A stretch of DNA of 8,404 nucleotides from Pyrinomonadaceae bacterium (GTDB taxonomy: Bacteria > Acidobacteriota > Blastocatellia > Pyrinomonadales > Pyrinomonadaceae). Positions 1-6,578 of this stretch are shown here, piece by piece. Positions within the stretch are counted from its first letter, which is position 1. Every line of letters begins with the position of its first letter. The DNA is taken from assembly GCA_014379075.1 (NCBI GenBank), contig JACMMN010000113.1, positions 1-8,404 on the forward strand, written 5' to 3'. Made by a program: the position numbers and the translations under genes. The notes beneath the pieces were generated by a model, which was not told the origin of the DNA, did not search any database, and saw nothing but the letters and a program-made list of their open reading frames with translations.

Positions 1-570
1 AGAATTTTGATGGACACGCCGAACGTCCTGCTGCTCGACGAGCCGACTAACGATCTCGATATCCCGACGCTGATCGCATTAGAAGAATATCTCGACGAAT
101 TCGGCGGCGCTCTCATCGTGGTCAGCCACGACCGCTACTTTCTAGACCGCACCATCGACAACATCTTCAAATTCACCGGCGGTGGCGAGATCCGCGAATA
201 CGCAGGAGATTATTCGGCGTACCTTGAGCGGAGCGAAGAGGAAGAGTCCAAAGCCCAAAGTCCAACGCCCAAAACCGCCGAGTCAGTACCGCGAGCGGTA
301 GCGACCGGGGTATTACTGCCGGCGGAAGAAGGATCGGGTGCATCAAAACCGCAAAAATTATCCTTCAAAGAACGCAAAGAACTCGAACAATTAGAATCCC
401 GCATCGCCACCGCCGAAAAACGCCTGCCCGAAATCGAAAATGATCTCGCCGGGTCTGGCTCCGACGCCGGCAGGGTCAATCAGTTATTCACCGAACAGCA
501 AAAAATAAACACCCAATTAGAAACCGACCTCAGCCGTTGGACCGAACTGGCCGAAAGATCTGAAGCGTAA
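1..570 (+). CDS. ABC-F family ATPase, Uup-like, 3' part (5' end outside window)
   Basis: The reading frame is open from the first base, so this is the C-terminal 189 residues of a longer protein; the TTG or ATG near the window edge is not its real start. Visible in order: the second Walker B segment LLLDEPTNDLD (positions 28-60, catalytic Glu at 40-42), the H-loop SHDRYFLD with its His at 127-129, a Ser/Pro/Ala-rich linker (about 235-355), and a charged coiled-coil tail starting LSFKERKELEQLESRI. That tail matches the Uup-type C-terminal domain of ABC-F proteins. ABC-F ATPases have no membrane domain and act on ribosomes. Uup is linked to ribosome assembly and, in E. coli, to low transposon excision. 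The signature motif of this ATPase half lies upstream of the window. Oddity: the linker is partly encoded by a palindromic repeat (275-325). An antibiotic-protection ABC-F is less likely given the Uup-type tail. Confidence 0.93.
   Translation, partial: RILMDTPNVLLLDEPTNDLDIPTLIALEEYLDEFGGALIVVSHDRYFLDRTIDNIFKFTGGGEIREYAGDYSAYLERSEEEESKAQSPTPKTAESVPRAVATGVLLPAEEGSGASKPQKLSFKERKELEQLESRIATAEKRLPEIENDLAGSGSDAGRVNQLFTEQQKINTQLETDLSRWTELAERSEA
275..325. repeat. REP-like palindromic element within the ABC-F coding sequence
   Basis: A perfect hairpin taccgc-GA-gcggta lies at 287-300. It is nested between the outer complementary arms ccgccg (275-280) and cggcgg (320-325), with a further cagta/tactg pairing (284-288 with 314-318) that competes with the inner hairpin. 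The whole segment stays in frame and encodes the low-complexity linker around SVPRAVATGVLLPAEEG. Dense nested palindromes are typical of REP elements. I recall similar short repeats scattered through Blastocatellia genomes, but copy number cannot be seen from one window. Confidence 0.5.
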
Positions 571-580
571 GCAGTAAAAA

Positions 581-610
581 TTAGTATCTGCCGGGCCTAT
601 AGCTTAAAAT
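581..610 (+). promoter_or_regulatory. Weak candidate promoter for the first sugar dehydrogenase (possibly leaderless)
   Basis: TAAAAT at 605-610 fits a -10 box, with TTAGTA (581-586) at an 18-nt spacing as a poor -35. The -10 box ends 7 nt before the ATG at 618, so transcription would begin about at the start codon. No Shine-Dalgarno sequence lies between them, which fits a leaderless mRNA. Only pattern matching supports this. Confidence 0.25.
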
Positions 611-617
611 AAGAATT

Positions 618-1751
618 ATGTTAAAGCTGATCCTGTTTTTTTCGATGCTTTTTGCCTGCGGCCAGCCGCCGCAGGGTGTAAATGAAGCAGAGGCCCTGGA
701 AACGGCGTCACAGGACGCTCGCTTTAAGGTCGAGACCGTGGCAACCGGACTGGAAGTGCCGTGGGGCTTTGCGTTCCTGCCAAATAAGAACATATTGGTC
801 ACCGAACGCCCCGGCCGCGTCCGCCTGATCGAAAACGGGAAGCTCCGGGCCGAGCCCGTTTACACCGTTCCCGATGTCGAGCCGTCCAGCGAAAGCGGGC
901 TGATGGACATATCCATTCATCCGAATTTCAGCGTCAATAATTTCGTGTACATCGCGTATGCATACAATAACGACGGGAAATTCGTAAAGATCGTCCGGTA
1001 TAAATTCGACGGTAAGGCGTTTAGTGAACAGAAGATAATCCTTGAAGGCATTCCGGCCGCCCCGAACCACGCAGGAACACGTGCCCGCTTCGGCCCGGAC
1101 GGAAAATTTTATGTAACCACAGGCGATGCCACTGACAGAACGCTCGCACAGCAGCGTAATTCACTTGCCGGCAAAACTTTGCGTCTAAACGACGACGGAA
1201 CTGTCCCCACCGATAATCCCTTCGTAAATCAGCCGGGAACTCTTCCCCAGATCTGGACAATCGGACACCGCAACGCTCAGGGCTTGGCGTGGCAGCCCGG
1301 GTCTGGCTTAATGTTTCAAACAGAGCACGGCCCGAGCGGTTTCGACGGCCCCGGCGGCGGCGATGAGGTAAACATAGTCGAACGCGGAAAAAATTATGGA
1401 TGGCCGACGATCCATCATAAACAAACCCAAGCCGGACTCGAACCGCCGGTGCTCGAATACACCCCGGCCTGCGCGCCCGCGAGCGGAGCGTTCTATAACG
1501 GCTCCGCGTTTCCCACGTTCAAGGGAAACTTCTTTTTCGGCTGTTTGCGCGGAGCAAAGATCATTCGCGTTACGCTAAACGGTAGAAACGTCGCATCACA
1601 GGAAGATCTTTTCATAGGAACGTACGGTAGAATCCGCGAAATCGCCGAAGGGCCGGACGGCTTCATATACTTTTCAACCTCAAACCGCGACGGGCGCGGC
1701 TCAGCGGAGAAAGAGGACGACCGGATCATGAGGATCGTGCCGGTGAAGTAA
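618..1751 (+). CDS. PQQ-dependent sugar dehydrogenase, YliI/GSDH family, probable lipoprotein
   Basis: 377 residues, full length for the soluble aldose sugar dehydrogenase (YliI/Asd, glucose/sorbosone dehydrogenase) family, which oxidises aldoses to lactones with PQQ in the periplasm. The N-terminus is short and hydrophobic and reaches Cys14 through LFAC, an acceptable but imperfect lipobox, so membrane anchoring is likely. Family landmarks: TGLEVPWGFAFLP (43-55), the catalytic-base His151 in NHAGTRARFGPDG, VTTGD (166-170), GHRNAQGLAW (216-225) with the conserved Arg218, EHGP (236-239) then GGGDEVN, NYGWP (259-263), and the closing GRIREIAEGPDG blade (337-348). A loop of about six residues is inserted between EHGP and GGDE compared with short family members. 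Cys285 and Cys309 could form a disulfide. A TAG codon lies in frame at 600-602, so 618 is the first usable ATG. No Shine-Dalgarno sequence is present. No PQQ synthesis gene is visible. Confidence 0.93.
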   Translation: MLKLILFFSMLFACGQPPQGVNEAEALETASQDARFKVETVATGLEVPWGFAFLPNKNILVTERPGRVRLIENGKLRAEPVYTVPDVEPSSESGLMDISIHPNFSVNNFVYIAYAYNNDGKFVKIVRYKFDGKAFSEQKIILEGIPAAPNHAGTRARFGPDGKFYVTTGDATDRTLAQQRNSLAGKTLRLNDDGTVPTDNPFVNQPGTLPQIWTIGHRNAQGLAWQPGSGLMFQTEHGPSGFDGPGGGDEVNIVERGKNYGWPTIHHKQTQAGLEPPVLEYTPACAPASGAFYNGSAFPTFKGNFFFGCLRGAKIIRVTLNGRNVASQEDLFIGTYGRIREIAEGPDGFIYFSTSNRDGRGSAEKEDDRIMRIVPVK

Positions 1752-1845
1752 AAACGAAATTTAGTTGTTAGTTCTATGCGTTTCGTCTCCTGCAAGTCCA
1801 AAATTTGGAAATGAGGAGCTAATAGCCGTTGATTAATAAATCACC

Positions 1846-2466
1846 ATGCCTTCCCAGATAGTCATCGTCGATTGCGGAACAGGAAATCTAAATTCCGTAA
1901 AGAGAAGTTTGGACAGGATTATCGCCGGTGTCATTATTTCTTCGAATGCCGAAGACATTCTTCGGGCGGAGAAAATTATACTCCCCGGCATTGGCCATTT
2001 TGGAAAGGCAATGTCCAATCTTCATCAAAATGGTGTAATCGATGCGCTCCATCAAGCTGTGTTGGTAAACGGAACGCCGATTCTGGGTATTTGCCTCGGA
2101 ATGGAATTAATGGCAAAAAAAAGCGATGAGGGAAAAGCGGAAGGGTTGGGATGGATCGATGCCGAAATAATACGATTCGATGTTTCTGATAAAAATCACT
2201 ATAAGATACCTCACATGGGCTGGAATCAAATATCCATAAAAAAGGACAGTTTGCTGATGAATAGCGTGCCGGAATCATCGGAATTTTATTTTGCGCACTC
2301 ATATCATTTAAAGATCAATGATCCGGCGGATTTATTGAACGAAACTCGGTACGAGACCACATTTCCTTCAGCGATCGAGAAAGGAAATATTTTCGGAGTC
2401 CAATATCACCCCGAAAAAAGCCATGATGCCGGAGCCCGGTTATTGAAGAATTTCATTGAGATGTAA
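1846..2466 (+). CDS. hisH2: HisH2/WbuY-type glutaminase subunit of acetamidino-sugar synthesis
   Basis: 206 residues, class I glutamine amidotransferase of HisH type: hydrolyses glutamine and passes ammonia to a HisF-type partner. Visible: IVIVDCGTGNLNSV (5-18), the oxyanion region LPGIGHFG (46-53), the nucleophile elbow GICLGMELM with Cys83, PHMGWN (122-127), and FGVQYHPEKS with His188 and Glu190 completing the Cys-His-Glu triad. Lys191 matches the HisH lysine that contacts HisF. The start at 1846 follows an in-frame stop at 1837-1839 and gives the usual HisH N-terminus; there is no Shine-Dalgarno sequence. The stop overlaps the next start by one base (TAATG), so the two subunits are probably translationally coupled in equal amounts. 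Followed by a WbuZ-like HisF and an N-acetyl sugar amidotransferase, it belongs to sugar amidation rather than histidine synthesis. Base composition is AT-richer than the flanks. Confidence 0.9.
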   Translation: MPSQIVIVDCGTGNLNSVKRSLDRIIAGVIISSNAEDILRAEKIILPGIGHFGKAMSNLHQNGVIDALHQAVLVNGTPILGICLGMELMAKKSDEGKAEGLGWIDAEIIRFDVSDKNHYKIPHMGWNQISIKKDSLLMNSVPESSEFYFAHSYHLKINDPADLLNETRYETTFPSAIEKGNIFGVQYHPEKSHDAGARLLKNFIEM

Positions 2467-3239
2467 TGTTTCGACCTAGAATCATACCGGTACTCTTGCT
2501 AAAAGATCGAGTTCTGGTAAAATCAATTCAATTCAAAACCCACAAATACATTGGTGATCCAATTAATGCTGTAAGAATCCTTAACGATCTTAAGGCTGAT
2601 GAATTGGTTTTTTTAGACATCGAGGCCTCCAAGAATAATCGGTTAATTTCTCTGGATTTTGTGAAGGATGTCGGCGAAGAGGCCCGTATGCCGTTTGCCG
2701 TCGGCGGAGGGATCAAATCAATTGACGATATCGAATCTATAATTAAGGCAGGTGCGGAAAAGGTTGTTATCAGTACCCACGCGGCTAGAGACCCTGAATT
2801 TATTAAAGAGGCCTCTGAAAATTTCGGCTCATCTACAATAGTTGTTTGCATAGATGTAAAAAATAAGCTCCTCAAGGGAAAACGAACCTGGATTTTGAAT
2901 GGCAGCAGGTCTACGGGATTTACACCATTGGAATTTGCCCGGCTTATGGAGAAAAACGGAGCGGGAGAATTGATAATTCAATCAATTTACAGGGACGGAA
3001 TGATGGAAGGATATGATATCGAATTAATCCGGTCTATATCGACAGCGGTCGATATTCCAGTTATTGCGTTGGGTGGGGCTGGAGCAAAAGAAGATTTAGT
3101 CGAAGCTTACAAAAAGGGACGTGCAAATGGATTAGCTGCTGGCAGCTTGTTTGTGTATCACGGAAAAAAACGCGGCGTGCTTATAAATTACCCTGATAAA
3201 AACGAATTAGCTCTCGGAGAATTAACATTTGCAGACTGA
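2466..3239 (+). CDS. hisF2: HisF2/WbuZ (AglZ/HisF2 family) acetamidino modification protein
   Basis: 257 residues, a (beta/alpha)8 barrel homologous to the HisF cyclase. The phosphate-binding segments remain: VGGGI (79-83) and LGGAGAKED (202-210). At the catalytic start, canonical IIxCLDVKDG reads IIPVLLLKDR, so Cys9 is Val and the essential Asp11 is Leu; Asp130 (VVCIDVK) is kept. The later SIDRDG reads SIYRDG. The HisF ammonia-gate residues are all present: Arg5, Glu46, Lys99 and Glu168 (Glu167 in Thermotoga HisF, shifted by one insertion). IPVLLLK near the start, followed by YIGDPINAVRI, is the pattern I know from WbuZ/HisF2 proteins. Inferred role: dock the glutaminase and deliver ammonia to the amidotransferase encoded next, without cyclase activity. 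Published work on this family suggests the HisH/HisF pair matters mainly when ammonia is scarce. Confidence 0.92.
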   Translation: MFRPRIIPVLLLKDRVLVKSIQFKTHKYIGDPINAVRILNDLKADELVFLDIEASKNNRLISLDFVKDVGEEARMPFAVGGGIKSIDDIESIIKAGAEKVVISTHAARDPEFIKEASENFGSSTIVVCIDVKNKLLKGKRTWILNGSRSTGFTPLEFARLMEKNGAGELIIQSIYRDGMMEGYDIELIRSISTAVDIPVIALGGAGAKEDLVEAYKKGRANGLAAGSLFVYHGKKRGVLINYPDKNELALGELTFAD

Positions 3240-3308
3240 AGTAAAAAGTACTTACTAGAGTTAAAAAACGTAGCGAACTCAAGCCCCCGACTCTCCCCAA
3301 TTGTTTTC

Positions 3309-4442
3309 ATGAAGATAAGAAGATATCAACAATGTAAGCGTTGTGTGATGGATACCACTGACTTAGAGATAGACTTTAATGAAAGTGGCCACTGCAATCA
3401 CTGCGAGGAATTCCTCAAAATAAGGGCCAAGCATACATACCAGGGTAAAGAAAGTGATGATTCATTAAACCGTACCGTCGATGCTATGAAACGTGCGGGA
3501 AGAGGTAAAGATTATGACTGCGTTATCGGAGTGAGCGGAGGTGTCGACAGCAGTTATCTCGCCTACGTTGTAAAGCAAAAAGGACTGCGTCCGCTGGCCG
3601 TTCATATGGATAATGGCTGGAATTCCGAGAAGGCTGTAATTAATATAAAAAAAATTACCCAAAGGCTCAGAATTGATTATGAGAGCTTTGTCTTAGATTG
3701 GGAAGAGTTCAAGGATGTACAACTCTCGTTCTTGAAAGCATCCATTCCGGAAGCTGAAACTCCGACTGATGTAGCAATCTCCGCTGTTCTGCATCATTTT
3801 GCGGCAAAGTATAAGGTCAAATACATAGTTGGCGGCGGCAATATGGCAACTGAAGGAATTCTTCCTAAAAGCTGGCACTATAACGCGAAGGACCTAAAGT
3901 ATTTTAATCATATCCACAAAACATTTGGGAGCATGAGATTAAAAAAATTTCCGACCTTTGGATATAGAAAAGAAACATACTACAAGCTAATGAAAGGAAT
4001 ACGAATAATATACCCGCTAAATTTCGTGCCTTTCGATAAAGACGATGCAATTAAGATTCTGGAAGAAAAATTCGACTGGAAGTACTACGGAGGTAAACAT
4101 CATGAGTCGAGGTACACGAAGTTTATTCAGTCCTACTACATATTCGAGAAGTTCGGAATTGATTATCGGCGAGCTGCTTTGTCCATACAGATCTGTTGCG
4201 GCGAAACGCGTCGCGACGATGCGATCGAACAATTGAAAACTAAACCATATGATTTACACGAAATTGAAGAGGGGATGCAGTATATCTCGAAAAAACTGAG
4301 CATTTCGCGCGATGAGCTTGAAGGAATTGTGAATTTACCTGCTAAATGGTATTGGGATTATCCTAATGATGATAAGAAATTAGGCATTATCTATGATACT
4401 TATCGGTTTCTTTTCAATAAGGAAAAACTAGACAGATTTTGA
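3309..4442 (+). CDS. wbuX: N-acetyl sugar amidotransferase (WbuX/PseA/WbpG family)
   Basis: 377 residues, full length. The N-terminus carries two zinc-ribbon-like pairs, CKRC (Cys9, Cys12) and CNHC (Cys29, Cys32). A PP-loop ATP pyrophosphatase signature follows in VIGVSGGVDSSYLAY (72-86). Further family landmarks are GGGNMATEGILPKSW (175-189), YYGGKHHESRYTKF (259-272) and FGIDYRRA (282-289), ending in LSIQICCGETRRDDA. Relatives use ATP to activate the acetamido oxygen of an N-acetyl sugar nucleotide and replace it with ammonia, giving an acetamidino sugar such as those in pseudaminic or legionaminic acid derivatives or Pseudomonas O-antigen. The actual sugar cannot be told from the sequence. 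The gene lies 69 bp after hisF2 on the same strand with no convincing terminator between, so one operon is likely. There is no Shine-Dalgarno sequence, but the N-terminus aligns with the family. It is the most AT-rich gene here: 3901-3960 has 18 G+C in 60. Confidence 0.93.
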   Translation: MKIRRYQQCKRCVMDTTDLEIDFNESGHCNHCEEFLKIRAKHTYQGKESDDSLNRTVDAMKRAGRGKDYDCVIGVSGGVDSSYLAYVVKQKGLRPLAVHMDNGWNSEKAVINIKKITQRLRIDYESFVLDWEEFKDVQLSFLKASIPEAETPTDVAISAVLHHFAAKYKVKYIVGGGNMATEGILPKSWHYNAKDLKYFNHIHKTFGSMRLKKFPTFGYRKETYYKLMKGIRIIYPLNFVPFDKDDAIKILEEKFDWKYYGGKHHESRYTKFIQSYYIFEKFGIDYRRAALSIQICCGETRRDDAIEQLKTKPYDLHEIEEGMQYISKKLSISRDELEGIVNLPAKWYWDYPNDDKKLGIIYDTYRFLFNKEKLDRF

Positions 4443-4473
4443 ATTTCGATTGTGAGTCAACACCGGTCAGAAC

Positions 4474-5343
4474 TTACTTTTCACTTTCTAACATCTTCTT
4501 AGCTTCCAAAAGCTCGACCTTGTGCTCTTCGGACACAGTTGGATATCGAAGATCAAGAGCTTCCATTTCCTGGACGATGATCTCGGCCACGGCCAGACGC
4601 GTAAACCATTTTTTGTCGGCGGGGATTATATACCACGGTGCGTTTTTGGTTGACGTTTCTTCGATCGCTTCTTTATAGGCCTTCATGTAATCGGGCCAAT
4701 GCGCTCTTTCCTTAACGTCGCCCATCGAGAATTTCCAGTTCTTTTCCGTTTCTTCGATACGCGAGAGGAAACGCTGTTTTTGCTCTTCTTTTGAAACATT
4801 CAAAAAGAATTTGATGACGAGCGTGCCGTTGTCGGTCAGGCCGTTCTCAAAGTTTTTGATCTGTCTGTACCGGTTTTTCCAGATGTTTTTATCTTTCTTA
4901 ATTTCGACCGGCATCCGCTGCCCTTGCAAAATTTGCGGGTGGACGCGAACGATCAGGACTTCCTCGTAATGCGAGCGGTTAAAAATCCCGATCTTGCCTT
5001 TCTCGGGTACGTTTTTGGCGCATCTCCAGAGAAAATCGTGGTCCATTTCTTCGTTCGAAGGCTCTTTGAACGAGATGACGTGGCAGCCCTGCGGGTTAAC
5101 GCCGCTCATCACATGTTCGATAGCTCCGTCCTTCCCGGCGGCATCCATCGCCTGAAAAATTATCAGAAGCGAGTAAATGTCCTGCGCGTACATCACGTCC
5201 TGAAGCTGGGCCAGGCGCTCGACATTCTTCTCGAGGTGTTTTACAGCTTCCTTCTTATCGGTATAATCACCTGTAAAATCGGTCGGATGCTTTTTAAAAT
5301 CAACCTTGGAACCTTCGGAAACGAGAAATCTTTCAATATTCAT
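4474..5343 (-). CDS. ppk2: Polyphosphate kinase 2, class III-like (polyphosphate:AMP/ADP phosphotransferase)
   Basis: 289 residues from the ATG at 5343 (minus strand). PPK2 enzymes transfer phosphate between polyphosphate and nucleotides in the cytoplasm. Visible: N-terminal GSKVDFKK (11-18), Walker A QAMDAAGKDG (64-73: Asp67, Gly70, Lys71, Asp72), SGVNPQGC (80-87), the Walker B region IGIFNRSHYEEVLIVRVH (118-135), and the lid segment NWKFSMGDVKER (202-213) followed by APWYIIPADKKW (235-246). The IFNRSHYE form and the length match the group containing Meiothermus PPK2, which phosphorylates AMP and ADP; substrate class is inferred from this. A start at 5418 would add 25 atypical residues and overlap the divergent gene, so 5343 is preferred. 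Upstream on its own strand is gagga, but it sits one base from the ATG, too close for normal use. The gene is convergent with the amidotransferase gene, 31 bp away. Confidence 0.93.
   Translation of the reverse strand: MNIERFLVSEGSKVDFKKHPTDFTGDYTDKKEAVKHLEKNVERLAQLQDVMYAQDIYSLLIIFQAMDAAGKDGAIEHVMSGVNPQGCHVISFKEPSNEEMDHDFLWRCAKNVPEKGKIGIFNRSHYEEVLIVRVHPQILQGQRMPVEIKKDKNIWKNRYRQIKNFENGLTDNGTLVIKFFLNVSKEEQKQRFLSRIEETEKNWKFSMGDVKERAHWPDYMKAYKEAIEETSTKNAPWYIIPADKKWFTRLAVAEIIVQEMEALDLRYPTVSEEHKVELLEAKKMLESEK
5240..5267 (+). promoter_or_regulatory. Near-consensus sigma-70 promoter inside ppk2, reading into the second sugar dehydrogenase
   Basis: TTTACA (5240-5245), 16 nt, then a perfect TATAAT (5262-5267) on the plus strand. 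Predicted transcription starts near 5274, giving a leader of about 90 nt for the gene starting at 5364. The site is antisense to codons near the ppk2 start. Because the two divergent start codons are only 20 bp apart, an internal promoter of this kind is expected. A -35 of five matches in six with a perfect -10 at normal spacing is unusual by chance, but no experiment supports it. Confidence 0.5.
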
Positions 5344-5363
5344 ATCCTCAGAGATTAACACAA

Positions 5364-6557
5364 ATGAACCTGCATAATGTGGTAAAAGCCGGACTAGGAG
5401 CGATATTATTGGCTGCAACCGCCGCGATTATTTCCGCGCAGCCAAAACTCCTTCCCCAAAAAGTAATGCTAAAAAGCGGAAAGACATTTAGTTTGAATTT
5501 ACCTGCCGAATTCGAAGTGATCCCGGCCGCGGAAGGACTGAAACGCGTGCGATTTTTCGCCAAATCTCCAGACGGGCGAATCATCGTAACGGATATGTTC
5601 AATCTCGCCGACAACAGACGCGGTTCGGTTTACATACTCGATGATTTCAATTCAAACACCGGCAAATTCGGTAAAATCATTCCGTATATGACAGGCCTGC
5701 ACAACCCGAACAGCGTGCAGTTTTACACGGATTCGAATGGACAGGAGTGGATTTACATTGCCGAAACCGACCGGCTGACTCGCCGTAAATTCACGAAAGG
5801 TGAAATAAGACCTAGCGACAATGATCCTCAAACAATCGCGACATTTCCCGATTACGGCTTAAGCTACAAATACGGCGGCTGGCATTTGACGCGGACGATC
5901 GCATTCTCGCCGAACGGCAACCTATACGTTTCAGTTGGCAGCAGCTGCAACTCCTGCGTCGAAAAGGAAAAGATTCGTGCAAGCGTGATCGAAATGAACC
6001 CGGACGGCAGCGGCCAGCGAGTTTTCGCGAGAGGCTTGCGCAACGCAGTCGGGCTGAAATGGATCGGCAATTTCCTTTGGGCCAGCAATCAGGGTTCCGA
6101 CCACTTGGGCACAAACCGTCCCGACGAAACTTTTTACGCCCTGAAAGACCGCTCCGATTACGGCTGGCCGTACTGCCATTCCGCAAACGGCCGGATAATC
6201 GGCGACCCCAAGCTAAAACGCCCGATCGGATGCGTGGGTGTCGTCCCTCCGTATTCGCACTTCCCGGCCAGGAGCTCCGCTTTGGGTTTCGAATTTTTTG
6301 ACGATGCTCAAACAAGCCCGGTTATCAAAAATTCCTTCCTGGTTTCCCTGCACGGTTCGACGGACAAGGATATCGGCCGCGGATACAAAATTGCGATCAT
6401 GCGGAAGGGCAGGAAGTTGCAGGATTTTATAACCGGATTTTTGAATAGAACGAAGGTCAACGGGCGTCCATGCGACATTATGAAACTCGATGCAAACTCC
6501 TTCCTTTTTACAGATGACCACGATGGCGTCATCTATTATGTAAGAAAGCGAAAATAG
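5364..6557 (+). CDS. Exported PQQ-dependent sorbosone dehydrogenase-family protein
   Basis: 397 residues. A Sec signal peptide is clear: Lys8, a hydrophobic stretch of about 15 residues, then a likely cut after IISA (residue 25), placing the protein in the periplasm. It belongs to the six-bladed beta-propeller glucose/sorbosone dehydrogenase family, in the L-sorbosone dehydrogenase-like branch: GGWHLTRTIAFSPNGNLYVSVG with catalytic-type His174, GSSCNSC (192-198), MNPDGSG (211-217), RGLRNAVG (223-230, with Arg226), DYGWPYC (265-271) and LHGS (329-332). Cys195/Cys198 and Cys271/Cys290 probably form disulfides, as in exported relatives. It oxidises an aldehyde or aldose with PQQ; the true substrate is unknown. 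It is clearly distinct from the sugar dehydrogenase at 618 and not a recent duplicate. It starts 20 bp from divergent ppk2, with no Shine-Dalgarno sequence and a good promoter inside ppk2. Confidence 0.92.
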   Translation: MNLHNVVKAGLGAILLAATAAIISAQPKLLPQKVMLKSGKTFSLNLPAEFEVIPAAEGLKRVRFFAKSPDGRIIVTDMFNLADNRRGSVYILDDFNSNTGKFGKIIPYMTGLHNPNSVQFYTDSNGQEWIYIAETDRLTRRKFTKGEIRPSDNDPQTIATFPDYGLSYKYGGWHLTRTIAFSPNGNLYVSVGSSCNSCVEKEKIRASVIEMNPDGSGQRVFARGLRNAVGLKWIGNFLWASNQGSDHLGTNRPDETFYALKDRSDYGWPYCHSANGRIIGDPKLKRPIGCVGVVPPYSHFPARSSALGFEFFDDAQTSPVIKNSFLVSLHGSTDKDIGRGYKIAIMRKGRKLQDFITGFLNRTKVNGRPCDIMKLDANSFLFTDDHDGVIYYVRKRK

Positions 6558-6578
6558 CCGGAAAGGTAAGCAGGAATT

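Noticed and set aside
708..1260. Minus-strand open frames opposite the first sugar dehydrogenase
   Set aside because: Shadows of a strongly conserved coding frame on the plus strand; no recognisable domains or start signals. The same applies to minus-strand frames opposite the second sugar dehydrogenase and bshA.
1754..1786. acgaaa/tttcgt inverted repeat after the first sugar dehydrogenase as a terminator
   Set aside because: Six AT-rich pairs over a 21-nt loop and no T tract; not distinguishable from chance.
1846..3239. hisH-hisF as part of a histidine biosynthesis operon
   Set aside because: Asp11 of the cyclase is Leu, the sequence pattern is that of WbuZ/HisF2, and the next gene is an N-acetyl sugar amidotransferase rather than another his gene.
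3240..3308. Terminator or regulatory hairpin between hisF2 and the amidotransferase gene
   Set aside because: aagtactt (3246-3253) and gagtt/aactc (3258-3262 with 3276-3280) are short, with no T tract; the genes still look like one operon.
4443..4473. Terminator between the convergent amidotransferase and ppk2 genes
   Set aside because: Only a 6-pair gtgagt/acttac match with a 14-nt loop and a G-U pair is present, without a T tract on either strand.
5344..5418. Longer ppk2 start at 5418 (minus strand)
   Set aside because: The extra 25 residues are atypical for the family and would overlap the divergent sugar-dehydrogenase start; MNIERFLVSEGSKV at 5343 aligns with PPK2 N-termini.
618..6557. 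The two sugar dehydrogenases as long flanking repeats of a composite mobile element
   Set aside because: They share only family-level similarity, differ in motifs and export signals, and no transposase or terminal repeats are visible.
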